A stretch of DNA of 25,864 nucleotides, taken from NCBI GenBank assembly GCA_002346535.1, contig DDZZ01000050.1, positions 1-25,864 on the forward strand, given 5' to 3'. Below the pieces are notes generated by a model, which worked only from the letters and a program-made list of their open reading frames with translations, did no database searches and was not told the origin of the DNA. A program made the translations under genes and the position numbers. Shown here piece by piece: positions 1-7,018 of the stretch; within the stretch, counting starts at the first letter, position 1; each line of letters begins with the position of its first letter. The DNA comes from Opitutales bacterium UBA2995 (GTDB lineage Bacteria; Verrucomicrobiota; Verrucomicrobiia; Opitutales; UBA2995).

Positions 1-50
1 GGGGAGGCTGGTGCGGCAACAAGGGTTACGCCTGCGCCGATCCGCTCCAT
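1..50 (-). CDS. Possible N-terminus of a leftward gene, cut by the window edge
   Basis: An ATG on the minus strand at position 50 opens a frame that stays open to the edge and reads MERIGAGVTLVAAPAS. It would be divergent from the Sel1 gene that starts at 119, which would make 51-118 a shared promoter region. Only 16 codons are visible and no clear ribosome binding site precedes the ATG, so no family can be named and the call is tentative. Confidence 0.25.
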   Translation of the reverse strand, partial: MERIGAGVTLVAAPAS

Positions 51-118
51 AAATATAGATCAAACGCCCCCGAAAAAATTTGTTCTCTTAATTGGCAAGC
101 TTTGCTAATAATGCGGTT

Positions 119-556
119 ATGAAAGCCTTCCTATCAATTATTCTCCTCTTCGCCTTCGGCCTTGGTGTTTGGGGCAACACGCCCACGCCCGAACAAATTG
201 CGGAATGGAAAGATGCTGCCGCAAACGGAGACCCTGCAGCTCAATTTAATCTTGGGTTTGTTTATACAAATGGGCATAGTGTTCTTGAAGATTATGCAAT
301 AGCTTATGCTTGGTGGAACATTGCTTCTGCCAATGGGGAAGCAACTGCTAAGTTAAGCAAAGCAGACTTGGCTGAAAAGATGACTAAAGAACAAATTGCT
401 GAAGCCCAAAAGCTCTCCCGAGAAATGGTTGAAGCGAATCCCAAACTATTAGATAGCATCTACGTAATTGAAACGGAAACAGAAGAAGGACTGTCTTTGG
501 GAGAAATCTGGGAACATATTAAAAAGAAACTTTTGCCACTGCTTCAAGCCTCTTAA
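119..556 (+). CDS. Small exported Sel1-repeat protein
   Basis: The protein is 145 residues from the ATG at 119. A TTG at 92 would add nine residues in front of the signal peptide and is less likely. Residues 1 to about 19 form a classic signal peptide (basic MK, then a hydrophobic run ending near VWG), so it is probably periplasmic. Residues about 35-72 hold one Sel1-like (TPR-related) helix pair, with the spacing GDPAAQFNLGFVYTNG followed by YAIAYAWWNIASANG. The rest is a charged helical tail. Sel1 repeats generally mediate protein-protein contacts; a single repeat gives no specific partner. Its 3' end overlaps the convergent helix-turn-helix gene on the other strand. Family assignment is good; function is unknown. 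Confidence 0.8.
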   Translation: MKAFLSIILLFAFGLGVWGNTPTPEQIAEWKDAAANGDPAAQFNLGFVYTNGHSVLEDYAIAYAWWNIASANGEATAKLSKADLAEKMTKEQIAEAQKLSREMVEANPKLLDSIYVIETETEEGLSLGEIWEHIKKKLLPLLQAS

Positions 557-835
557 GCTCTGCCATTCTCTTTCTTGCTGCCGCCAGCGTGTTGTGTGGT
601 TGGCATATTCCTTTATGGTGTTCTTGACGGCGTCATGGTGGAGACCGTAGTGCCGACTCATCGTCGACTGGCTAGCACCCTGCGAGAACAAATAAAGAAT
701 TTTGCCTGCCTTCTTCGGGTTGTACCGACTCAAGCTTTTCACTCCGTCCCGGCCCTTTTCTAACGCCATCAAGTTTACGGCCCGGGCAATATCTTTTTTA
801 AGGAATACATCCGGTTGCGCTATCATAGGAATCAT
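449..835 (-). CDS. Helix-turn-helix DNA-binding protein, function unknown
   Basis: A 128-residue minus-strand frame starts at ATG 835, with a strong GGAGGT ribosome binding site about 12 bases upstream, which argues that it is a real gene. Residues about 42-75 read like a helix-turn-helix: KKAGKILYLFSQGASQSTM, then SRHYGLHHDAVKNTIKEYA as turn and recognition helix. A basic Trp/Arg/Gln-rich segment follows. The last 36 or so residues lie antisense to the Sel1 gene and look non-native. In the neighbouring frame the sequence MAELKRLEAVAKVSF then a stop at 519 looks more protein-like, so a frameshift near 565-575 may have displaced the true C-terminus. It could be a small regulator or a remnant of a mobile-element protein. 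No partner gene is visible. Confidence 0.5.
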   Translation of the reverse strand: MIPMIAQPDVFLKKDIARAVNLMALEKGRDGVKSLSRYNPKKAGKILYLFSQGASQSTMSRHYGLHHDAVKNTIKEYANHTTRWRQQEREWQSLRGLKQWQKFLFNMFPDFSQRQSFFCFRFNYVDAI

Positions 836-1292
836 TATATCACAGCCACCTCCATTCCTTCTGGTAAACTGCCACCCTTCTGCACTCCCTTTATAATGGG
901 TCTTCCTTGGGCAAAAAAAAACAGCCCTTTTACAGACTGCTCTTTCTACATAATAACAAACAACTCTACAAATACAGACTCCCTAGAAGGCGTAGCGTTC
1001 AAAAAGAAGTGGTGTGCTCCTACGTAGCTATGAATGTAGTTTGGGTTTTGTTGTTGCTAGCCGGTTCTTTTTCAAAACGAACACCCGCAACTTCATTATC
1101 TTCAATGGCCTTCTTGAACTCTTCAATCTCGGCAGCTTTGAAGTTGTGTGAGTTATGCGATTTGGAAGTCGTGATTGACCCCTTGTTACGTATGACATTC
1201 ACTACCTAATTACTACGCCCGATTGTCCTAAATAAAATTTAAAAAAATATCTTGAAATGACCCTCAGGGTTAAAATTACAGAATACATGTGC
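836..1292. other. Sparse intergenic stretch
   Basis: No convincing gene is seen across this 457-base stretch apart from the weak 60-codon frame at 1020-1202 listed separately. The part next to 835 carries the ribosome binding site of the helix-turn-helix gene. On the minus strand, a weak five-base stem (AGCAG pairing with CTGTT across a 12-base loop) is followed by a run of nine T at 921-913, which could be a minus-strand terminator. The stretch 1225-1255 is very AT-rich. No repeat or RNA gene was recognised. Confidence 0.5.
1020..1202 (-). CDS. Short hypothetical frame, doubtful
   Basis: A 60-residue frame starts with GTG at 1202 on the minus strand. Its centre (AAEIEEFKKAIEDNEVAGV) has a plausible charged amphipathic composition and ordinary codon use, and a T-rich possible terminator lies about 80 bases downstream. 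There is no clear ribosome binding site, no family is recognised, and the start is not ATG. It may be a small protein, a decayed gene end or chance. Confidence 0.25.
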   Translation of the reverse strand: MNVIRNKGSITTSKSHNSHNFKAAEIEEFKKAIEDNEVAGVRFEKEPASNNKTQTTFIAT

Positions 1293-2528
1293 TCAGGATA
1301 TGGCGTGTTCTTTGACCATATCTTCGGTGATGGAAGTTCCAAATCCAGGTTCGTCAGACGGCAGGTAGTAACCGGCTTCAAACTTGGAACTCATGGCATT
1401 CATGAGTTCTGTTCCGTTGTCTGTAATACCGAAACTCTCAGCCCAATTGCATTCCGTCGAAGAAAGGCAGAGAGGTAGTCCAAAAAGACTTCCACCTCGG
1501 TGAGGCGTAAACTCAAGATTCGCAGCTGCGGCCATGGCTCCGATTCTTCGTAGGGAGGTGACTCCGCCGCACCAACTCACATCGGGCTGAAGGACATCGG
1601 CCGCTTTATGGCGAATTAACTCAGCAAATCCAAACCGAGTATACTCATGCTCTCCGTTAGCAATGCGTGTGCTATTGATTTCACTGACCAGGCGTTCGTA
1701 TCCGAGAATATTATCTGGAGAAAGCGGCTCCTCAATCCAATATAATTTGAGATGTTCCATCCTGCGGGCCATATCTATAGTGAAATCAACATCATCCCAG
1801 CCGGCTATACACTCGATCATCATGGTTCGATCTGGACCGATCGTTTTGCGGACCTCATTAAGGGCTTTCAGAGTTCGTCGTTTACCGGCTTCGCCTTGGG
1901 GTAATCCTTCCCTACAAACGACCTTAAAATGCTGGATATCCAACTTTAATCCACTTTCAACATTCTCCGGATCCCCAGTATGATAAACTGGAATTCTTTC
2001 CTTGGTAGTTCCACCCAGCAAACGATAAACCGGCTGGCCTGCATGTTTTCCAAGGATATCCCATAAAGCGCAATCAACCCCACTCAGAGCCATTACAAAA
2101 ACACCTCGCCTACCGTAAAAATTTCCAGATGTGAACATCTGATCCCAAAGCATCTCAATATTGAGCGGGTTCGTTCCAAGGAGCAAATTGCGCAAATGCC
2201 CGTGAATAATCTCGCAGGCAACTTTACCACCTGCACCTAATCCATATCCGGTGACCCCCTGATTGGTTTTAATGATCACCACAATAGCACTCGCCAACTG
2301 AGCAAAGGGTCCTGTGTAGCGCCAGCGCTTCGGATCATAGTCCGAAGTAAATTCCGGAAGCTTGCCTTGAGACGACCGTTCCCAAAGTTTTACAGGATAG
2401 GCATCGACAGATGTTATTTTGAGTTTGCCGCTCGCTGTATTATGATCCCCAAACAACGGTTCCGAAATCTTCAAACTTGCAGCTGTACTCGCAGCCAATA
2501 CCCCACCTATAAATTGTCTACGGTTCAT
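1293..2528 (-). CDS. Tat-exported enolase-superfamily sugar-acid dehydratase (L-rhamnonate-dehydratase-like)
   Basis: This 411-residue protein belongs to the mandelate racemase / muconate lactonizing family, which remove a proton alpha to a carboxylate with Mg2+. A twin-arginine leader (MNRRQFIGG, then an Ala-rich stretch) occupies the first 18 or so residues, so it is probably exported folded. Candidate metal ligands are E239 (MIEC), E266 or E267 (WIEEP) and E293 (NGEHE). H294, D316 (QPDVSWCGG) and H343 (TPHRGG) match the catalytic residues of the rhamnonate-dehydratase type, which turns an aldonate into its 2-keto-3-deoxy acid. Glu at the first ligand is unusual, since Asp is common there. 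It is divergent from the 2-oxoglutarate oxygenase, with 122 bases between the two starts. Family is certain, subgroup likely, and the true sugar acid is not known. Confidence 0.9.
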   Translation of the reverse strand: MNRRQFIGGVLAASTAASLKISEPLFGDHNTASGKLKITSVDAYPVKLWERSSQGKLPEFTSDYDPKRWRYTGPFAQLASAIVVIIKTNQGVTGYGLGAGGKVACEIIHGHLRNLLLGTNPLNIEMLWDQMFTSGNFYGRRGVFVMALSGVDCALWDILGKHAGQPVYRLLGGTTKERIPVYHTGDPENVESGLKLDIQHFKVVCREGLPQGEAGKRRTLKALNEVRKTIGPDRTMMIECIAGWDDVDFTIDMARRMEHLKLYWIEEPLSPDNILGYERLVSEINSTRIANGEHEYTRFGFAELIRHKAADVLQPDVSWCGGVTSLRRIGAMAAAANLEFTPHRGGSLFGLPLCLSSTECNWAESFGITDNGTELMNAMSSKFEAGYYLPSDEPGFGTSITEDMVKEHAIS

Positions 2529-2650
2529 GAAAAAAGTATTTCAGCTGGAAATCCACGATGCAAGCCAGAGACAGTTCTTCGATTGTTAATGAGATTTTTC
2601 TTCGAGCTTTTTCTTCTCAATTTCATTATCCTGGCTATCCTAGTTTAATT

Positions 2651-3568
2651 ATGAGTGCTTTATCCGCTATTCCCATTATCGATATGAGTCCCTACTTGGA
2701 GGGGACAAAAGAAGGCCGACAAAAAGTCGCCAATGGAATATTCGACGCCGCACACGAAATCGGGTTTACCTACCTGAAGAACTTCGGCATGTCCCAAGAT
2801 ATGCTGGAAGCAGCGTTCACGATAGCCCACTCATTGTTTACAAGCGATGAAAAATACAAGGTTCCATTCAGCGTGGAATACAATCACGGCTACGGAAAGA
2901 TGGAAGGCGAAGCCCTCGACCCCACCAAACCAGCCGATCTGAAAGAGACCTTTACGAGCCGGAATCTATTAAGATTGCCCAGCGGTGAAGAACACTGGCC
3001 TAACCCTCAATTCGAAGCATTTATGCGCGTATTTTACAAACGCGTTTGTGATATCGCCTCCAATGTGATGGGTGCTTTCGAAATCGCACTTGATTTGGAG
3101 CCCGGATATTTTGATACCCGCCATACGGGCCTCACCCAAACCCTTCGATTGCTCCATTATCCCCCCGTTGAAAACGTAAGTGAAGGACAGTTAGGTGCCG
3201 GTGCTCACACGGACTACGGAACTCTGACCGTATTGTTCCAAGATGAGCGAGGAGGTCTCCAAGTACAGAACTTGAAGGATGAGTGGATTGATGCACCTCC
3301 TATCCCCGGAACCGTAGTCATAAACACAGGCGATCTGATTGCTCGATGGAGCAACGATTTCTTTAAGTCCACCCCACACCGGGTCGTACCGAGACCTGCT
3401 GCGATGATACACGGTCGTCAATCGATTGCTTTCTTTAGCGATCCGGATCCTGATGTGATAATCGAAACCTTCCCGAGCTGTGTAACTGAAGAAAACCCAG
3501 CCAAGTATGGGCCCATCACTGCCGGCGAACACATCCAGCAACGAATCCTGGCCACTCAAAAAAAATAG
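2651..3568 (+). CDS. Isopenicillin-N-synthase-like 2-oxoglutarate/Fe(II) dioxygenase
   Basis: From ATG 2651 the protein has 305 residues; an upstream extension to 2558 has no domain support. The N-terminal half (IPIIDMSPYL onward) is the DIOX_N region, and the C-terminal half is the double-stranded beta-helix. The iron-binding triad is H186 and D188 (AHTDYG) plus H243 (STPHRVV), and R256-x-S258 is the 2-oxoglutarate clamp. It is cytoplasmic, with no signal peptide. Family members couple 2-oxoglutarate decarboxylation to hydroxylation, desaturation or ring formation on small molecules; the substrate cannot be read from the sequence. It is divergent from the sugar-acid dehydratase and lies upstream of the TRAP genes, so a role in catabolising an imported acid is possible but unproven. 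Confidence 0.92.
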   Translation: MSALSAIPIIDMSPYLEGTKEGRQKVANGIFDAAHEIGFTYLKNFGMSQDMLEAAFTIAHSLFTSDEKYKVPFSVEYNHGYGKMEGEALDPTKPADLKETFTSRNLLRLPSGEEHWPNPQFEAFMRVFYKRVCDIASNVMGAFEIALDLEPGYFDTRHTGLTQTLRLLHYPPVENVSEGQLGAGAHTDYGTLTVLFQDERGGLQVQNLKDEWIDAPPIPGTVVINTGDLIARWSNDFFKSTPHRVVPRPAAMIHGRQSIAFFSDPDPDVIIETFPSCVTEENPAKYGPITAGEHIQQRILATQKK

Positions 3569-3667
3569 TTTCATTTCAGCCGATTCAAGACCATCAACTA
3601 TAATCGAATCCTAAGAAAACACACCTTCCCTGAACTCCTTTAGCCAATCCGGTACAGCATTCGCGCA

Positions 3668-3820
3668 GTGGGCAAATCCTTCAAAGACGCCATCAAAGGC
3701 ATGGATGTATTAGCCACAAATTTCTACGGACAAAACCTGTGCAAGCCATTGGACGACGATTCTAGTGTGGACATCGAAGTTATCGGGATAGAAACCTCCG
3801 AAACTGACACGTCCAACTAA
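3668..3820 (+). CDS. Coding-like 50-codon fragment, unidentified
   Basis: This frame runs from a GTG at 3668 to TAA at 3818. It has protein-like content (GKSFKDAIKGMDVLATNFYG, then an Asp/Glu/Ser-rich tail), although a stop precedes it at about 3652. It ends only seven bases before the ATG of the next gene. There is no ribosome binding site and no recognised family. It may be a very small protein translated with its neighbour, or the 3' end of a decayed gene. Confidence 0.25.
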   Translation: MGKSFKDAIKGMDVLATNFYGQNLCKPLDDDSSVDIEVIGIETSETDTSN

Positions 3821-3827
3821 ACCTAAA

Positions 3828-4139
3828 ATGTTATTAAAACCTGGATACAAATTTGGGATCCTACTAATTGCTCTAACGATCGGGACTTCGTATTTACAGG
3901 GAGCCAACTGTATAGCCATCAAGGCAATTGCCCCGGAAAAGTATATTAAATCCAGAGCCCTGGATGTTGATGTAAAAGTCCAGATCTATCGGATTTTGAA
4001 GGGCAATTACCATGGTGGAAAGACAGCTGATCCTAGCATGGACGAAATCTTCTTTGAAGAAGTAATAGAAAATTTGGCGATCCACCTTCAAAAGCAGAAT
4101 TTTTATCCCCAAGACGGGCTTGTTTTCTTCATTGTCTAA
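3828..4139 (+). CDS. Small exported protein of unknown function preceding the TRAP genes
   Basis: This 103-residue frame starts at ATG 3828. Residues about 8-26 are hydrophobic (FGILLIALTIGTSYLQGA) and fit a signal peptide. The remainder is mixed and charged, with a helix-like EEVIENLAIHLQKQNFYP near the end. It resembles the C-terminal part of small envelope proteins, but no family is claimed. It lies 34 bases before the DctP start and may be co-transcribed with the TRAP genes. The abrupt end (GLVFFIV then stop) leaves open that it is truncated. Function cannot be assigned. Confidence 0.45.
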   Translation: MLLKPGYKFGILLIALTIGTSYLQGANCIAIKAIAPEKYIKSRALDVDVKVQIYRILKGNYHGGKTADPSMDEIFFEEVIENLAIHLQKQNFYPQDGLVFFIV

Positions 4140-4173
4140 TGAATCATCTTTCACTTCATTAAAAACGCAGCCT

Positions 4174-5175
4174 ATGAAACGAATCTCATTTACAGCCATC
4201 ATCCTGATTTGCACTTCAATGGCAGCGGCCGTGTTTATCGCCGGTTGCTCAAATCAAAACGGAATCACACTACGAGGAGCATCCCAATTTGACAAAAACC
4301 ACGCGTATACGCTGACCCTCAATAAATTTGAAGAATTGGTAAAATCCTATTATGGAAAACCCATCGAATTTGAGATCTATATAAACAGCGAATTAGGGTT
4401 GGAAAAGGATTACTTCGCCTACATGAGCCAAGGCCTATCCGTTGATTTTGGAATCGTCTCGCCTTCGCATATGTCCACGTTCTCAAGCTCCGCCCCCCTC
4501 ATGGATATGCCGTTTCTCTTCAGAGACCTGGACCATTGGAACAAAGTACTGGATAGCGACGCGTTGCAACCTATCGCCGATGATCTCTTCGAACGTGCAG
4601 ATGTTCACCTTATTGGTTTCGCCGGCGGGGGAACAAGAAATCTCATTGTAAACCGACCCATCTCCAACATGGCTGAATTGGCTGGCCTGGACATCCGTGT
4701 AATGGGAGCACCTATTCAAACCAAAATTTTTCAAGCCATCACTACCGCGCCAACCGTCATTGCCTACAACGAGATATACAACGCTATTCAAACAGGCGTA
4801 ATCGACGCGGCTGAAAATGAGGCGGCTGGCATCCAGCAAATGAAATTCTACGAAGTCGGACCAGAGATTGCCTTAACGCAACATGCGATCACGATTCGTC
4901 CGCTTTGTTTTAGTGGCAAAACCTTACGTCGACTTCCCGAAGACCTTCAGGCTGCCATCATCAAGGCGGGGAAAGAAGCAGGTGTGTACGGAAGGGATTT
5001 GGAATCTTCGCAAGACGCTGAGATCCTGGCCTCAATGGAATCGGAAGGGAAGCTCAAGACCCACTTATTTACTGAGAGAGAAAAACTACTTCAGTTATCA
5101 GAGCCCTTTAAAGCGGCCTATGCCGATAAAATCGGCGCTTCGGAAGTCCTTGCCCGGATCAACGAAATTAATTAA
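4174..5175 (+). CDS. dctP: TRAP transporter solute-binding lipoprotein, DctP family
   Basis: The chosen start is ATG 4174, giving 333 residues; the longer frame from 4120 would put hydrophilic residues before the signal. A lipoprotein signal ends with the lipobox FIAGC (C25), so the binding protein is membrane-tethered rather than free in the periplasm. Family landmarks include SELG near residue 72, DMPFLFRDLDHW (111-122), the selectivity arginine R175 in GLDIRVMGAP that normally clamps the ligand carboxylate, and NEIYNAIQTGVIDAAENE (199-216). TRAP binding proteins capture organic acids for DctQM, and the conserved arginine supports a carboxylate ligand. It is followed after 25 bases by the small membrane subunit. 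A 2-keto-3-deoxy sugar acid or uronate is an attractive ligand given the neighbours, but this is inference. Confidence 0.95.
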   Translation: MKRISFTAIILICTSMAAAVFIAGCSNQNGITLRGASQFDKNHAYTLTLNKFEELVKSYYGKPIEFEIYINSELGLEKDYFAYMSQGLSVDFGIVSPSHMSTFSSSAPLMDMPFLFRDLDHWNKVLDSDALQPIADDLFERADVHLIGFAGGGTRNLIVNRPISNMAELAGLDIRVMGAPIQTKIFQAITTAPTVIAYNEIYNAIQTGVIDAAENEAAGIQQMKFYEVGPEIALTQHAITIRPLCFSGKTLRRLPEDLQAAIIKAGKEAGVYGRDLESSQDAEILASMESEGKLKTHLFTEREKLLQLSEPFKAAYADKIGASEVLARINEIN

Positions 5176-5200
5176 AATTCGTACCCGTTTTTCAATTACA

Positions 5201-5698
5201 ATGAAGTGTTTCATCGAGGGCTATTATCGTTTCCTCAAACGGCTTCTAACCGTATTGATGGGGTTGATAATCGTTCCTGTTACATTGCAAATCATCTCCA
5301 GATACACTGGGTTCATTCCCCGCTATATCTGGACTGAAGAAGCGGCCCGCTTCTGCTTTGTCTGGATCATCATGATCGGCGCAATGATTGCTGTCAAGGA
5401 AGACACACACTTTGATGTGGATATACTGCCTCATGCAAAAACAAAACAGAGCCAAGGCATCCGCAATTTAATCGTCCATCTTTCAATCGGAATCATGGGG
5501 GGGTTTTTCTGCTATTACGGCTTCAAATTTACCCAGTTTGGAATGATCCAAAATTCGGAAATGAGCGGCATCAACATGGCGACCATAAACATCTCCTTTC
5601 CTATAGCCGGTCTGACCTGGTTAATCTTTCTAGTCGAAAAGTTTATGGATGACTTTAAACTGATTCGGCAACCTGATGAAGCGGAGGCTACGGGTTGA
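5201..5698 (+). CDS. dctQ: TRAP transporter small membrane subunit, DctQ family
   Basis: From ATG 5201 this is a 165-residue protein with four predicted membrane helices: around residues 15-33, 47-65, 88-108 and 125-145. It carries the DctQ landmarks RYTGFIPRYIWTEEAARF and VWIIMIGAMIAVKEDTHFDVD. A longer in-frame extension from 4883 only overlaps the dctP gene in another frame and is rejected. Its stop overlaps the start of dctM by four bases (TTGA), so translation of the two is probably coupled. It partners DctM in the inner membrane to form the Na+-driven permease. Confidence 0.93.
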   Translation: MKCFIEGYYRFLKRLLTVLMGLIIVPVTLQIISRYTGFIPRYIWTEEAARFCFVWIIMIGAMIAVKEDTHFDVDILPHAKTKQSQGIRNLIVHLSIGIMGGFFCYYGFKFTQFGMIQNSEMSGINMATINISFPIAGLTWLIFLVEKFMDDFKLIRQPDEAEATG

Positions 5699-6996
5699 GC
5701 GCCGGAGAAGTAGCACTTATTCTATTCGGGGTTTTTGTTAGTCTCATCCTAATACGCGTACCCGTTTCCTTTGCGCTTGGCCTGGCAACCATCCCAATAT
5801 TTATCCTAGATCCAAGACTGACTCCCTTTGTCCTCCTTCAGGAGATGTGGAAGTCTTACAATGCTTTTATACTCCTGGCCGTACCCTTCTTCCTTCTGGC
5901 AGCGAACCTCATGAATGCTTCCGGAATTACGGATCGCCTGGTGAATTTGGCGCGCGCTTCAGTAGGGCACCTTCCTGGCGGCCTGGGTCACATCAACGTC
6001 ATGGTCAGTATGCTATTTGCAGGCATTTCTGGATCCTCCACGGCCGATGCAGCTGGGATCGGATCGCTGATGATTCCGGCTATGAAAAAGCAAGGGTACG
6101 ATTCGAGTTTCTCAGTGGCGATTACAGCCTGCTCTTCGGTAATGGGTGTGATTATACCCCCAAGCATTCTCATGATTGTGTGGGGCGGGCTTATGTCCGT
6201 TTCAATTGGGGGCCTTTTCATGGCTGGGGTGGTTCCCGGTTTTCTCATGGCAGTCTTCATGATGATTACTGTTCTGATTTATGCCAAACTTCGGAACTAC
6301 CCCATTTACCGAAGAGCTTCTCTAAAAGAATTCATCCAATCGGTGGGCAAGGCCGCCTTCGCCCTCGTGACACCGGCGATCATTGTTGGCGGAATCGTTT
6401 TCGGTTTCTTCACACCGACAGAAGCTTCGGTGGTTGCCGTAGTCTACTCAGCCATTTTGGGGTGCTTTATTTACCGCAAAATCAGTCTAAAGAAATTTCC
6501 TAATGTGCTCTACGAATCAGCCCGGCTCGCGGCCATTTCCTTGTTTTGTATCGGAACGGCATCGGCATTTGGATACTTATTAGCCTACTACCGAATTCCG
6601 GATGCTTTGGTGACCTTTCTATCCGATTACGGTACTGGAATCATCGCGACAGGCTTTCTGATTGCCATTTCGTTTTTGGTCATCGGAATGTTTATCGATG
6701 CCATCCCGGCAATTATTATCCTGGGAACTATCTTGTTCCCTCTGGCAACCAAGGTTGGGATGCACCCCATTCACTTTGCGATCATCGGAGTTATTTCCCT
6801 GGCCTTTGGATTGATCACCCCACCCTACGGACTATGTTTGCTGATCTCCTGCGCGCTCGGTGAAATCAAAGCCATCGATGCCCTCAAGGACGTTGGCATC
6901 ATTTTAATTCCGATGCTGGTTCTGTTGATCCTTGTTATCCTTTTTCCGGAGATGATTTTATTTCTGCCACGCTGGCTGGCCCCTGAATTTCTTTAA
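5695..6996 (+). CDS. dctM: TRAP transporter large permease subunit, DctM family
   Basis: This 433-residue, highly hydrophobic protein has about a dozen membrane helices, the usual size for DctM. It starts at TTG 5695, overlapping the dctQ stop, and the first residues MSAGEVALILFGVF lead straight into helix 1. Family motifs are LFAGISGSSTADAAGIGS (about residues 105-122), CSSVMGVIIPPSILMIVWG and, in the second half, GLITPPYGLCLLI. This subunit forms the transport path for the acid delivered by DctP. The sialate-esterase-like gene begins 22 bases after its stop and may belong to the same transcript. Confidence 0.96.
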   Translation: MSAGEVALILFGVFVSLILIRVPVSFALGLATIPIFILDPRLTPFVLLQEMWKSYNAFILLAVPFFLLAANLMNASGITDRLVNLARASVGHLPGGLGHINVMVSMLFAGISGSSTADAAGIGSLMIPAMKKQGYDSSFSVAITACSSVMGVIIPPSILMIVWGGLMSVSIGGLFMAGVVPGFLMAVFMMITVLIYAKLRNYPIYRRASLKEFIQSVGKAAFALVTPAIIVGGIVFGFFTPTEASVVAVVYSAILGCFIYRKISLKKFPNVLYESARLAAISLFCIGTASAFGYLLAYYRIPDALVTFLSDYGTGIIATGFLIAISFLVIGMFIDAIPAIIILGTILFPLATKVGMHPIHFAIIGVISLAFGLITPPYGLCLLISCALGEIKAIDALKDVGIILIPMLVLLILVILFPEMILFLPRWLAPEFL

Positions 6997-7018
6997 AAAC
7001 ATCAATCCAATTCCTTGA

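Noticed and set aside
3191..3574. A 127-codon frame antisense to the 2-oxoglutarate oxygenase
   Set aside because: It is fully antisense to conserved iron- and 2-oxoglutarate-binding blocks, with no domain of its own.
4883..5200. An upstream extension of dctQ
   Set aside because: These 106 codons overlap the dctP coding end in another frame and lack membrane or family character; ATG 5201 starts the normal DctQ N-terminus.
5847..6503. A 218-codon plus-strand frame
   Set aside because: It lies wholly inside dctM in another frame, and its composition (many Ser, Arg, Gly, Cys) is that of a shadow; the dctM frame has clear family motifs.
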